Source of the DNA: Gonapodya prolifera JEL478
Lineage: Eukaryota > Monoblepharomycota > Monoblepharidomycetes > Monoblepharidales > Gonapodyaceae
Length of the DNA: 64,000 bases
Direction: 5' to 3'
NCBI GenBank assembly: GCA_001574975.1
Contig: KQ965778.1
Span: 82,966 to 146,965 of the forward strand
Shown here: in pieces, positions 23,901 to 35,724 of the stretch
Position numbering within the stretch: the stretch's first letter is position 1
Layout of the letters: each line of letters opens with the position of its first letter
Translations under genes and position numbers: made by a program
Notes under the pieces: model-generated
What the model was told of the DNA's origin: nothing
Seen by the model: the letters and a program-made list of their open reading frames with translations, nothing else
Database searches by the model: none

Positions 23901-26900
23901 GAGGAAAAACACCCGAATTAAGCGTGATACTGTTTTACTCTCGTGTCATTAAATAAGAGCGCCCTGCACTGCATTCATCATGCGCAAGTGCAGATGTGCA
24001 AAACAAATAGTTGAAACGACCAGCTACCACCTTTTACAACTAGCACTAATTGTAGAAACCCGGTGGTAATCCAAATTTGTTCAGGTGCGAAAGGTGGTTA
24101 AATAATATTTATGACGTCATTGCTCCAACATGAAAATGATCCCCAGCAATGTTCGAAAACCGTTCTGTAATCTGATATCGTCATATGCGTCGCCACAGTC
24201 ACTACGGATAAAGTTCTGGGAAATGCCAACATTGAGTTTCAACCGACGAACTGTGATTCAATTTTGGCAGCCAGGATCGAGAATACCGGTGTCGCACTAC
24301 GGCCAGCGCGCACCAATTTCTTCTTTGAGCAGGTAAGGAGCAAGTATTTGGTTTGCGTACTGCAGTGATTTGGAATCATATGATAGGCCGAAGCATCAGC
24401 AACTCTTTGGGACTGACCATCGTTTATCTGGTCAAACAACGGCAGTCTGCGCAAAATGTGGATCGAGAAACGCCTCCCTCCGAATTCACAGCTGAGCCCG
24501 AGAGTGAATCCAAATCACCATCAAGGTTGGGTGGACCCTGCACTCATAAACCGTTCATGAATTTTGTCGAGTCTCATGGTCGCCGATTCCCAGCACACTC
24601 CCGTGTCGATGTTGTGCCACCACCATTCCTTCCTCACGTCCTTCGCTACCGGAAATCGGCCTCAACCTCGTCTTATCCGCACCACACCCAATTAAAGGAC
24701 TTCATTGGCAATCTGTTGTCCTAATCGAATGGCCGGCTTCACTCGGTGTTTTTTCTGTGTCTCGATCATCACTGTCTCTGCTCTCCACGCACACCTACCT
24801 CGAATCCATTCATGTCTGACTGTATGATAACTTCCCTTCCCACCTTTACCTCTTGAGTTCGACACATGTTTTTGCAAGTCACAGTCACCTGCCAGGGTTT
24901 GCTTCGAATTCCAGAGGTAAGCTTATTAGTGTGTAAGGGGCTCGGGTTAGAGACCACAGCCTTTCCTGTTTTAACCAATCGACCCAAACCACACCATACG
25001 GGAAGCATTGGATTGGTGCCGGACTTGCCCTGACAGAAGATAGTTAAAGTAGTATTAACCGATTTATAAAACCGTGTACACGTTGCCCTAACAAGTAACC
25101 TCGTATCGTCTCGCCGCCTCTCGTTCGTTCCCGTCGAGGTCACTTGGTGTGACCGCCCGTCTTGCTCTCTCGTTCGCACTCGCTCGTTCACCCTCGCTCT
25201 CGTCTCCGCACGCTGGTCTCGTGCCCTCGGCTCTCACGATCTCTCGTGCACTCGCACACCCCATACCCCAACCCCTGACAAGAGTGACTGTGAAGGTGAA
25301 CGATGTGATATGGTGTGGAAAGGGGCAGCGGATAGTACGATGGGAATCGTAGGATGTGACTGTTGGAGGAATCGTTCGGAATCTAGGGCAAACAACGGTC
25401 TCGGAGATGATGCAAATTGGCTCACTAACCTCTGTGAGTAGTACTATGCACATTTGACCGGCTTGTTGATCTCCTCACTTCTCCTCCACCTCACATACAC
25501 TCAACAACGACTCCTGATGAGCATCTTAATGTATACCGCAGTAAGACAAGGATGTTATGCTTGAGTGACATCTCCCAGGATATTAAGGGAGATAGTATTT
25601 TCTTGCTACTCTAGTTCATTGCCCCACGTTTACCTCAACATCTGAGAAGCTGCCCAGTGTCAATGTCCCAAAGAGCGTCGTAAGCGACTTTGGCGAACCC
25701 AAACTTTCCATCCCGCTCATCGCGCGTCACGAGACGGTTCCCTCGGCGTTTGCACCACGCCGGAGGAGTTCAACGACGTCGCGCCTTTCCTTCACAATCG
25801 CGAGTGCTGGCGCGCTCTCTCTGCGCACAGCGTCCGTCTGCCGACTGTCGGCTCCACCCCATGCATCCCTCATCGTCTCTGCTCCCGCAGTGTGACGATC
25901 TTACGTGCTTGTGGACTCGCACCCGCACCCGCCCGCAGAAAGTTTGACTACCGTGGCCGCTCATCACTTCGTATCGGGAATCATCACGCCATGATGTGGA
26001 AACTGGGTCACTGTCGTTGGACCATGTGGGCCCGTTATGGGAACGAAAACCTTGTACCGGAACGGAAGCTCCCCAGTCGTGGTGCGACTCCAGCAAATTA
26101 TGGCGTGGGATGGGGACGGTGGGGGAGTTGTGAAGCTCCATACGTGCGCGTGAGGTTGCGTCATGTTTCTCAACTTCATTCCTCTTTCGAGGTATGTCCA
26201 CGAATCCGACCACTTCTCCCTGATGCTTAACTAACATCTTTCGAATTCAAGAATCGCACCACTCTCCCCGAACTCGCACCAAAGTTTCCCCCGTCGTTCG
26301 CACTTGTACCACTCAGACTTGAACACGTCACGGTCAATGAAGACAGTTTTAATACCACGCTGACAAATTTTCCAATTTGACTTTGGCTCCGACGTGAATT
26401 CAGCTGTGACGTCAGAACTTGGGGTAATCAAGATTCTGCGCCGTATACTCTTCCGCCATTCCAGTCAATGCCAGCAACGAGCAGAAAACTTGCTGTGAAG
26501 TAGCGCTGATGTACGCACGGTGCCGGCAGAGCCCAGAAATTAATGGTTGCGTCAATCTCATGAGGTGAGCAACATTGCGGTAGCAGAAAACGTCGCCTTC
26601 GACAACATGCCAACGCTCTGATTTGTGGTTAAATTAATAATTTGGGGTCGCGGCAATAGGTGGCCTAAATGGGTCGCGAAAAGAGGACAATTAAGCTGAA
26701 ACATCCGTTTCACATATGTACCACTGTATGAGGCAACGCACAACAGTAGTATGTGACAAAAGTTCTGTCGTGCGTTGTATTTCGGAAAGATTTGCTCACA
26801 TCTCACTCAAGTCTCACTCTGGGACAATGTTACTTTCAAATAACGACTTGTTGACCAGAACAATGTCGCATAATACTCCAATGAACTACGTCACACACGT

Positions 26901-27568
26901 GTGTACATCTCACTAGATGCCAGCAGTGTGCGCAAAATGTACAGTCCGGTCGAATATCGCTCTGTGCACATGTCATACTTCGAGGAAGGAGCCCGTCACT
27001 GCCGTACTACTGCATGTTGGCAAGCATTTCTTAAAACGCAGTTCAGGATAGCAGAAGGCGTGAATTGTGGTTTTACATGCCTCTGATGCGCCGTGTGAGA
27101 CAGCATCGTATCACCTGCATATATCAAATGTAGAGTCGCACGCGTTCGTCATCTGAAACATTTTGTCGAATCCATAATTCATGCTTGTTCCGGGAATATA
27201 TCTTGGCCCGAAACGTCTGTTCCAAGATCGGGATATACCGACATCGTCAACTATGTTCAAACACCACTTCTTGTGTGTCATGCCAGGGTTCAGACACCTA
27301 CAGTGTGTGACAAAGGTATATACCCGTATTTCTATCCTTATGAACTGACTGGGGACAACAAGGGGCCGGGGAAGCTAGTTTTGGTGGACGAAGCAGTGAC
27401 CAGTGCTGCTTTGGTCCGCCACGAAAAATGTGAAGAATTATTTATTTGTGAACAGTGGTATGAGACGATATACTATATACATGTGTGAAACGGACCACTC
27501 GTTGGAGATACTGTTGCGAAGCAAAGCGCCAGAGTGGTCTCGTTGTGGGAATGGGCCGCCGACAGGGC
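20902..27568. other. Long gap of 6.7 kb without a supported gene
   Basis: Many frames are open for 60-150 codons but none shows conserved motifs, consistent splicing or family resemblance. Parts at 22100-22960 and 24350-24720 read somewhat protein-like (for example LLLAVTSFELALSHL and HTVMDEAKCPILFECF) and could be gene relics. A block at about 25095-25260 is rich in CTCG/TTCG words. The section 23140-24130 is AT-richer. I saw no tRNA, transposase or terminal repeats here. Confidence 0.4.
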
Positions 27569-28284
27569 CTAATAGCAGCACTTGCAATCAAAGGGGCAGT
27601 CCGGCGTATCTACAAAACACACCACTCGTTCTCAGAATGTGGTGAAAGCTGGGTACGACTTCCACTCACCACCGCCTTTCCCGATATTCAACTCTTCCGC
27701 CTGGAACAAGTTGAGTCCGTCAATCTTGGCACGTCCTACGAAGTGACATACATGTCAGCGCGATGACATTCCAAATCTCCATCAAAACTTGAAGCAGGTT
27801 ACGAACCCGATTTGGTTCCCCTCAAGTCCGCAAACTCGTCTGGCTCACTCGATGACACAGGGGAGGGTTTGGTTTTGGCTTTGAGCGACGGGTCTGTCAC
27901 GACCTCAACGCTCGATGGCGGGTGAGGAAGTTTCTTTGACTTGGACTTGGTTGCCGATTTGGATGGCGCGGGAGTGGGTTTTGGTCTGGAATCGGTGGCC
28001 ATCGAGGAGGTGTGAGTTGGAGCTCCATCGTCCCCGTCCGTAACAGTCCACGTAGATTTGAGCGTCGCCACTGGTCGCCCTGACGTCTTCCCATCCGACT
28101 GTGCGTTGTCGTGTTCCGTCTTTCCCTTCACCGACGATTTCTTCTTCTTCTTCACAATCAGAGCAGCCCCATCGCCCCCATGATCCTTCCTCTTCACCGC
28201 CGACTGCTTCTGCGATGCATCGTCCGTTTTTGACTTTGGCTTTACTTTCGGCGCGAAGATGGACTCGATCTCCGATGTGGGCAT
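27569..28284 (-). CDS. DUF1764-family protein, three exons
   Basis: Small, Lys-rich, largely disordered eukaryotic protein of the DUF1764 family; its function is not established. Exons on the minus strand are 28284-27807, 27735-27670 and 27609-27569, together 585 nt (194 aa). Splicing restores all three family marks: the N-terminal SEIESIFA motif with Lys-rich linker (KKKKKSSVKGK), the middle DEFADLRGTKSGRAKIDG followed by LNLFQAEELNIGKGG, and the C-terminal CPFDCKCC. If read without the two C-terminal introns the protein would stop after SGS and lose the diagnostic end. The start at 28284 was chosen because the family begins close to the SEI motif; an in-frame ATG does not need to lie further upstream. 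It diverges from GDP-mannose pyrophosphorylase. Confidence 0.88.
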
Positions 28285-28671
28285 TGGAGGGTGGTGCGGT
28301 CGCAAGTTGCAGTCTCATTCCAAGCACTGAAGTCTTCCCGAATGAAAGCATGCGGAAGAGAAGATAGTTAAAGAGGGGGCGAGTGTATTCGCTGCAACCT
28401 TTCTCCTGCTGGCAAGTGGCGTTGCGCTTGCCAAGCCCTGCCATCAGAGGGTGTTCTTGCAGAAAAGTAAATACATCAAACTCGCATTGCTGACAATGAA
28501 ATACTCAGAAATTTAGACATTTTAGGGTTCTGCTTGGTGGGAACGTGGACGGGAGGCGGTCATCGGTCCATTCCCTTCTGCCACCTCTTTTGCACCACAT
28601 CACTCCCCCCTCTCTCCTCCCCACTCCTCCCCACTCCTCCCCACCCGCCAGCGCACTTCCACCGCACCGCC
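28285..28671. promoter_or_regulatory. Bidirectional promoter, DUF1764 / GDP-mannose pyrophosphorylase
   Basis: This 387-bp region separates two divergent start codons. Just before the GMPP ATG it contains a C/T-rich leader with a tandem 10-bp word (CCACTCCTCC) at about 28621-28643. Confidence 0.5.
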
Positions 28672-30819
28672 ATGTACCCCTCCAAATTCAAAGCCCTGAT
28701 TCTCGTCGGCGGGTTCGGCACGCGCCTTCGTCCTCTGACACTTACCAAACCAAAGCCCCTCGTCGAATTCGCCAACAGGCCCATCGTGGAGCATCAGATT
28801 GAGGCGTTGGTTAAAGTGAGCGTTGGATGAGAGCGGAGAGGGGGGGACGGAGGGAGGATTGTGTGATGGAGGCGTGGCGCTATGTGGGAGCAGCTCGATG
28901 GAATACGGGATTTGGGAAGGATGTGTATGTCCAAATGGGAGTTTCTGCGCTGGATACATGACTTCTCACCCTGAAAACGCTGAGGACTGAGAGCTGAGAG
29001 GACGACAGACGCGATCAAGAAGTGACACGGTGGCGGCGATAAGGTCTCTAGATGGCCAGAGTCGTGAGCACTGAGGATGTTTAAGAGGAGTCGATTGTAC
29101 TTTGGAAATTCGTGCTCTATTCTGGACAGGGGGTGGAGAAGGGGGAAGAGTGAGATGTGATTAAGTCGTGGGACGATATGTTGGCGCGCTCGATGGTACT
29201 GGATGACCCATCACTTCGGAGTTTAAAAGGACTGGATACCCCCATGTGCATCGCGGACTGCCACTCGCCGTCGAAAGCCTCACGAATTGTTCAGTCGACC
29301 CAAAAATGTGCTCCCGCATCTCACCCTTCTCCTCAACCCCCTCCGCTCAGGCCGGCGTCACAGACATTGTTCTTGCCGTCAACGTAAGTTTTTGATTCCT
29401 TCTTTCTGGTTTTCTATCAATGCCGTAACGTCCCACCTTCCTTTGTCTCGTCGATGTCAACAGTACCGACCTGAAGTGATGGCAAAGGCCATGCACGACT
29501 ATGAGTCCCGCTACAACGTCAAAATCCACTTCTCGGTCGAGACGGAGCCGCTTGGGACTGCCGGTACGTCACTCTTCCTCCCCCCCTCAGCTGTCCCTTG
29601 TCGCCCCAACACCCCTGGCCCACCACTAGGCCCCATCGCCCTCGCCCGGGACGTCCTCCTCGCCGACGCCACCCCCTTCTTCGTGCTCAACTCTGACGTG
29701 ATCTGCGAGTTCCCCTTCTCAGACCTCGCGGCCTTCCACACGGCGCATGGCGGGGAAGGTACGATCATGGTCACTAAGGTGGACGATCCGACAAAGTACG
29801 GCGTGGTTGTGACGAAGGGGGGGAGTAGTGTTAGTGAGTGTGGTGGAGGGGGGTAGGAGGGGTGGGGGTGGATGGGAAGGGTAACCGTGTTGAACACGAA
29901 ATGCAGTCGACCGGTTTGTGGAAAAGCCGCAGATTTTCGTCGGGGATCGGATTAATGCGGGGATATATATCTTCAACCCGTCTGTTATCGACCGCATCCA
30001 AGTGAGTACACTTCTCCGTCACGTCTCGGCTTGTCCCATCACTCCCCGGTCTCCCCGCCCTACCCCACTCCCTCCATGCCAGCCCCGCCCCACCTCCATC
30101 GAGCGCGAAATCTTCCCCGCCATGGCCTCCGAATCACAACTTCACTGCATGGACCTCGAGGGCATCTGGATGGACGTCGGGCAGCCCAAGGACTACCTCC
30201 TCGGCACATCTCTGTACCTCCAGGCGCTGGCCGACAGAGACTACGCCCTCGCCCAGGCCGCCGTCACGTCGTCCGCAGCGTCGTCCGCCACGTCCCCCAC
30301 CCCCGTGCCGTCACCCTCGCCGGTTGCCTCAAGCCCGTACAGACACTCCCGCACAGCATCCCAAGCGAAACCCCCGCGCCTGGTCAAAATCGCCGGACCT
30401 CCTTTATGCCGTCTCCCCTTCGTCAAAGGCAACGTGCTGATCGACCCATCCGCGTCCATCGGCGAAGGGTGCAAGATCGGCCCGGACGTCATCATCGGCC
30501 CCGGCGTGGTGATCGGGGACGGTGTGCGGATTGTGAGTAGTGTGATCATGGAGGCGGCGACGATCAAGGACCACGCGTTTGTCAAGAGGAGTATTGTCGG
30601 GTGGCATAGTACCGTGGGACAATGGGCGCGGTTGGACGGGACGGCTGTGTTGGGTGAGTTTGTCGCTGCTGGCTTGCCGTGGTGCGTTCTGATGTGACCC
30701 GGCCGTTGTTTGAAGGCGACGACGTCCACGTTGTCGAAGAGGTATACGTCAACGGCGCCATCATCCTTCCGCACAAGGAGGTCAAGGCGTGCGTGTTGTC
30801 GCCGCAAATCATCATGTGA
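28672..30819 (+). CDS. MPG1: GDP-mannose pyrophosphorylase (mannose-1-phosphate guanylyltransferase)
   Basis: Makes GDP-mannose from mannose-1-phosphate and GTP in the cytosol, the donor for protein glycosylation, GPI anchors and cell-wall mannan. Seven exons sum to 1251 nt (416 aa): 28672-28815, 29351-29383, 29464-29563, 29630-29833, 29907-30001, 30083-30653 and 30716-30819. The N-terminal nucleotidyltransferase domain shows [20 protein letters not shown] (pyrophosphorylase signature), [28 protein letters not shown] and [18 protein letters not shown]. The C-terminal part is a left-handed beta-helix of hexapeptides ([21 protein letters not shown]) ending [11 protein letters not shown]. Yeast Psa1 has 361 aa; the extra length is a Ser/Pro/Ala linker of about 45 residues between the two domains. 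The first intron (28816-29350, 535 nt) is unusually long for this window. Confidence 0.95.
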
Positions 30820-32599
30820 AAAAATTGTCGTCATGTTGGGGGAGGGGGCGTCTGTATGGAACTTGGCGTGCGAGGAGGGGTCCCGTGTTTGCAGAGCTTA
30901 TATCCAATAGTTTGCTGTGCGAGGAAAGCATTGATAGCGATAGAATACACGTAATGCGTACTTGATCTTGCTCCAGACGCACCAGCTCAAAGGCTATCGC
31001 TGCCACGTGCTGCGACAAATCGAAAGTGGCAGGGTCCAGGTTTTCCCTCCATACTCTATTCAAAAATAAACAGCCACTTTGGGGTATAGCTATATCCCTG
31101 CTCTCATCTTGGGACACCCCGTGGCCGCCCGTGACCCACCCAACGAGTTCGACCACGCCACAGCACGCGGCCATCCCGACAAACCACGCGCCCGACGCCG
31201 GACCGCGACCGGCGAGTAAGACGGATGAGGGGAAGAGTTCGGAGAGGGATACGGTCGTCATTATGCCTGTGGTGGTGCGTGGGCGTGAGTCGGCCGCCGT
31301 GGTGAACACTCAGTGGGCAGCAATACAAAAAGGAGAACGTACCCGCAACGGCAGCCAAGCACCCATACAAAATGGCCTGTGAGCAAACCTCGAGTAGCAG
31401 TGCCGTGAGCATCATCCCAACCGGTTCCAGCAGACAGTTGAAGAACGTGAGGCGAAGTGCGCGGTGAGGGTCACCTGTGGCAGAGAGGATGGGTGATGCA
31501 ACCGCAACACCTTCGGGGATCTGGTGGTGGGGAGTGAGGAGGGGGGGCCGGGGGGTGGTTTGGAAAACGGATAGTGCGGAAGGGTGAAGGCTTACGTTGT
31601 GGAGCATCATGGCGGGCGAGACGCCCATTGAGACCGACTTTACGGTCGAGAGGTACACGGACGCGCCTTCGGGCTTGAGGGAAGGGTGAACGTCATTTAG
31701 TTGTAGTTAAATACCGTTAGACCGATCAGGGAACGTACGGACAAAGCCGACCACTCACCAAGTTGTGTAACGCCATGCCAATCCACGTTACTAGCGACGT
31801 CCTCAAAAGTTCTCGCCGCGTCCGTCTTCCTTCGGCGGTCCTCCCACGGGGGGTGCTTCTTCCGTCGTGATTCCCACCGTTCGCACTATCGCCATTTACA
31901 GTTCCTCCCGCCATGAGCGGCTCACCATCCGCCTCACTACTTCCATCGTCGTCTCCAAGCACCAACTTCTCCAGCGCTCGCCCGCCGCGCTTCCGAAGGG
32001 ATGTCAGGGCGGTCCAACATGATGCTTTGATGGCGGGAGACGTGGGTGAGCGGGGTGAGGGCTCGTATGGCGGTTGTGGTCGTGGGAGGATGTGCGGGAG
32101 TGGGTGGGGAGCGGGAGCGCGGCGGAGTGGGAGTGGGAGTGGTCGGTTGGGTCTTCGGGGAGGGGAGTTTCAACGAACGACACTTTGTGGAGGGACGTGA
32201 GAGTCGGTTTCTCATCGGCATAGGAAACTTGAAACAAGCATTCGTACTGAAGACGGCACCGGCGAAGAAACACAGCATCGTGACTCTGAACGGGAGGCCG
32301 AGTGTTCACATTGATCCTCCGGCTTTCGAAATTGCCTGCCCGTCTCACCTAAACCCGACCCTTTCTCTCGCTTCAGGTATAATGTCCATTAAGCTCAAGA
32401 AGAGCATGACCCCCGCCGCGAATCCCTGCGTCCGGCCCACGAGCGAGGGCGAGTTCCACCAGCCCGTGATGAACACGACAATCAGCCCGCCGACGCCCGT
32501 CACCGAGACCCGCGATGAGGAAGAGCAGGAATGCGGCGCTGGTGGACGTGGGTTGGCGATGTCATCGTTGGGGAAGTGTGGCGGAGTTGGAATGGGCAA
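30812..32599 (-). CDS. ZIP-family metal (zinc) transporter
   Basis: Membrane transporter of the ZIP family, moving zinc or other divalent metals into the cytosol. Exons read on the minus strand in this order: GVGGLIVVFITG with FAAGVMLFLSLMDIIPEA (TM2), a small exon VTMLCFFAGAVF (TM3), a His-rich loop (DHSHSHSAALPLPTHS, SHDHNRH), a polar loop with GDDDGSSEADGEP, then TM4 with ALHNLPEGASVYLS and TM5 with MMLHNIPEGVAVASPI (the two HN-PEG metal sites), and the last helices (FFNCLLEPVGMMLTALLLEV). The 5' end is uncertain: the first half of TM1 (AAFLLFLIAG, about 32525-32555) lies in a different frame from GVGGLIVV. The reading frame runs to 30812, which would overlap the convergent GMPP gene by 8 bp; the last 90 residues look unlike ZIP and may be untranslated. 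Confidence 0.8.
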
Positions 32600-33471
32600 A
32601 CGGGGTGAGCGATGGAATCGAGAAGGAGGAAGAGGAGAATAACGCGGTGCGTGTCCTCACACGAGTCCGCCGTCTTGGCCATCGCGTGAATCCATTTGGT
32701 GAAGACAAGTGGTGTCCTGTGTTGATCGCCGCTCGATCGGTGCCGCACGAGAGGTGAAAGCTATTATCGTACATAAACAACACGCTTTGTTATCCCTCCT
32801 TCCTGTTCTGCTTGGACCAAATTTGGTTCAAATTGCTTGCATTCATAAAACAGCCGCGAGGGCGACGGCGATGGGATAATTGAGAATCCCCTCAAAACTA
32901 TGGGAAACAGTCCCAGTCTACAATTCGCTATCGACTTCGAAATCTAATCCATGCACGAGACCCTCACGATTGTTGTCCGTAACCACCATGGTCTTCTCAT
33001 GTGTCCGCGGTCTACTCATAACTCGCAAACTTCATCCTTCCTGCATGGATCGCACGCGCAATTCCCTGCGTCCATTCCAGGTCCACGGCCGGTCTCTTCA
33101 ACAATTTCGCAATCTCCTATGGAGACTCGGCCTACAATAATTGAGTTGATGCAAACTGGTCAGCGGTCAGTGTCAAGCGTCTCAGAGCAGTGGTGAGATC
33201 ACACCTCGGTAGCAATGGCGATTCAGTCGACTCTCTTGAGTTTCTCAATGAGAGTTGCCAACTGGCTTGGTGTATCGACCTAAGAGAATGGTGATTTTTC
33301 CATGCTGTCAGGAGGGGGTCTTGAAAGCATTTCCCGAGTAGGAGGTACAAAAATGTGTCGAGAGAAGGTGTATAAAGCAATTTCGGGTGCGTAAGGGTGT
33401 TCCATGCTTGCATAAGTCACCGTACGTATTTGTTCGGGGGTGAGGAAACACTGCGCAAGCACGGTCACTAC
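32600..33471. other. Gap of 0.9 kb, nothing recognised
   Basis: It presumably holds the leader or first exon and promoter of the minus-strand ZIP gene (an upstream minus-strand frame reaches 32783). No other feature was seen. Confidence 0.35.
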
Positions 33472-33981
33472 TCACTGAGTCCTCCCTTTCGGTTCGAGAG
33501 GTACTATTCCGTTCCGTTTTTCCCCAAGTCTAAGTCTGCTGACGAAAGGCTTCTTTAACTGGTTGTTGATTTTATCCCGAAAATCCCATTGCGGGGGCCG
33601 GATATTGCGGTCGAACATCTTGACTTTCACCTTCGGTAAACGGTCACTGAGCGATTTGCGAAGTGCGCTCAGTGGAAGCGGGTGGCCCTGACTGGAGGAG
33701 AATCTTGCAGTCGATGAACGGAGAACATAATGGTGTGACTCAAGGCTGGAACGACGGATCCCCGTTTGAAAGACGGGTGTTGCAGGACGTGCAAGGCCCA
33801 GAGTGGAGCTTCTTCGTGCCGTTCCCGTTCCAAATGCGCCCCTTCGCGAAGGCGAAGAAATGATATCGTGATTGGAGCTGCAGCACCATCGGAACGGCAT
33901 TGCGGCCCTACCGAGTATCGACCATGGTTCAGGTTTATTGATTTGACGAATGATGGTCCCCGAATGCCCATGATCGCTCAA
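33472..33981 (-). CDS. Hypothetical Arg-rich protein, 169 aa, single exon
   Basis: An open frame on the minus strand starts MSDHGHSG and ends PLEPKGRTQ. It is basic, with a Ser/Arg-rich middle and a Lys/Arg-rich C-terminal part (KVKVKMFDRNIRPPQWDF, RDKINNQLKKPFVSRLRLG). No family was recognised. The C-terminal ~60 residues look like a genuine protein segment; the N-terminal half could be noise, with a true start further in. A mitochondrial or ribosome-associated basic protein is possible but unproven. Confidence 0.35.
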   Translation of the reverse strand: MSDHGHSGTIIRQINKPEPWSILGRAAMPFRWCCSSNHDIISSPSRRGAFGTGTARRSSTLGLARPATPVFQTGIRRSSLESHHYVLRSSTARFSSSQGHPLPLSALRKSLSDRLPKVKVKMFDRNIRPPQWDFRDKINNQLKKPFVSRLRLGEKRNGIVPLEPKGRTQ

Positions 33982-34262
33982 AATTCAGAGAGCTGACTGA
34001 TCAGGGACTGTGCACGACTTTTTGCCCGACCAACCCCGCACTTCAAACCCACCATGTCAAAGGCAGGCAACTTCTGACCTTCCGGCACGGTGGCTATGGT
34101 ACCCGTGAGCACCGGTCACTGCGAAGGTTTTAGTGAAGCCGGGGGGCGGGAATTGAGGTGGTCATGTTTAATTACGTCACGGCACATATTTTGAAAGACT
34201 GCTCCATCACACCGAAGTCCCACCAATCTCAAAAAAATCTACGCCCACACTGATGCGCCGTC

Positions 34263-35724
34263 TCAGCATTTCCCTAAGGAGTCTCTGGGGGGTAATGGCC
34301 TGCTACAGGCTGCGCACCTCGGTAAACTCTCCCAATCAGCCTGAAGACAACTGGGACATTCAAAGGTCTTGCAAATTTGACGCCTTCCAAGAGTAGTTGG
34401 TCCTCCGCAGTACTTTGCCAAACAAACGTGGTCCATGCAAAAAGACCCGTCGCACGTGCGACACCTCAATCTTTTAAAATTCCCTTGAACTGGTTATGCA
34501 ACGCTCACATGCGGATATGTTGTTGCATCCCGGAATCCGGCATTGCTCCCACAATGTAAGGCATTTTTGGCACTGCTGCTGCGGAGTCCCCCAACATCCA
34601 GGACATCTGTTGAACAATCTAACAGGAACTTCTGGAGCTGATCCAGGAGTGACAGCTGTAGGAAGTCCACAGCCCCGGCATGCCGCCTATTTAATGCAGC
34701 TCGGGCAAAATAGGTTTTTGGAGTTTACTGATACGTCTGAATCGAACATCGAAGCACAATCCGGACGACGTTTCTTTTTGTAGTCATTTGGCGTCTGAAA
34801 ACGTCCTTTTGAGAGTTTGTTCTCCATATCACCACATTGACTGCACACCATGACGAAATCAATGGCGCCGATGATGGCCAGTGCGCCGACAGCTCCAACC
34901 GGAGCGCCGAGGATGAGTGGGAGGGAGGAGGATGAGGAGGGGGAAGGGGAGTGGCTTGTGTGGGGAAAGAAGTGACGACGCTTCAGACTCGTTAGGGGTA
35001 CGTACGCTCGCCACGCTCAGCTCACCTTCCCCCTTGGCCCGCACCGACGCCATTCACGCTGCTCGCCCCGCCAACTTGAGTTGAGTCTGTGGGTTGGCTC
35101 CCACTCCCACCCACGCTGCCGGTTGCGCCTGCCGCCGCCCCGCCTGCACCTTGCGTCCTCGATGCAGCACCAGCGCTCCCGGACCCGCCAGCGTCCATTG
35201 TCATCGGAACCATGGAAGCCGTTGCGACCATGGTCCCGTCAATAGTTTGGTAGATGACGGAGATGGGGACTGTGGCAGGAGCTGCGGGTGGCGGGTGGCG
35301 GCGTCGTTGCAGGCGGGGGTGGAGGCGGCGCTTTTGGGAACGATGTGAGGAAATTCGTTGGAATTGCACACCACATTTCGGTGGTAAGGCGGGGGAAGAC
35401 ACACCCGGAGCAATGAGATTACCCCTTACGTAAGCCGTAAGCCCGCCACTGGTCAAGATGCACGTTGCTGTGGGAGCAGAGTTGCCGCAAGAACGAGGAT
35501 GTCGCTCGATGTGAACAAGGTCCGTGAACGGGAGAAGTCTTACGACGAACTGGAGAATTTCAGAAGGTAGATCGAGAAGAGTCGTGCCTTTCGCGATCCC
35601 ATGAGACATTCTTGGTGTCGTTCTGAACTTTACCTTGCACCGCAGATGTCTTTGTCGCGCCATCGTCCGTAGTGTCCGGTCGAGAGATGTGCGGCGCACG
35701 ATCGTCATCGAGTTCCATCTGCAT
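34263..35724 (-). CDS. F-box protein with cysteine-rich C-terminal region
   Basis: Exon 1 (35724-35634) starts MQMELDDDRAPHISRP. A 46-nt intron leads into an F-box (GTTLLDLPSEILQFVVRLLPFTDLVHI), the Skp1-binding module of SCF ubiquitin ligases. The expected continuation (SSFLRQLCSHSNVHLDQW) lies one frame away, so there is a break near 35505-35515. A Gly/Ala/Ser-rich disordered stretch follows (about 35030-35230). Downstream, to a stop at 34263-34265, lies a region with many CxxC pairs: FCPSC, CRGCG, CPGC, CQKC, CERC, CRTC, CPSC and CAAC. It probably forms several zinc sites, but its pieces lie in more than one frame (breaks or introns near 34470 and 34690). It could be one F-box/zinc protein or two adjacent genes. 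Confidence 0.55.

Noticed and set aside
24353-24724. 123-codon open frame near 24.5 kb
   Set aside because: Locally Ser/Glu-rich but no start context, partner exon or family resemblance.
30031-30540. 169-codon Arg/Pro-rich plus-strand frame
   Set aside because: Out-of-frame shadow of the GMPP exon 30083-30653.
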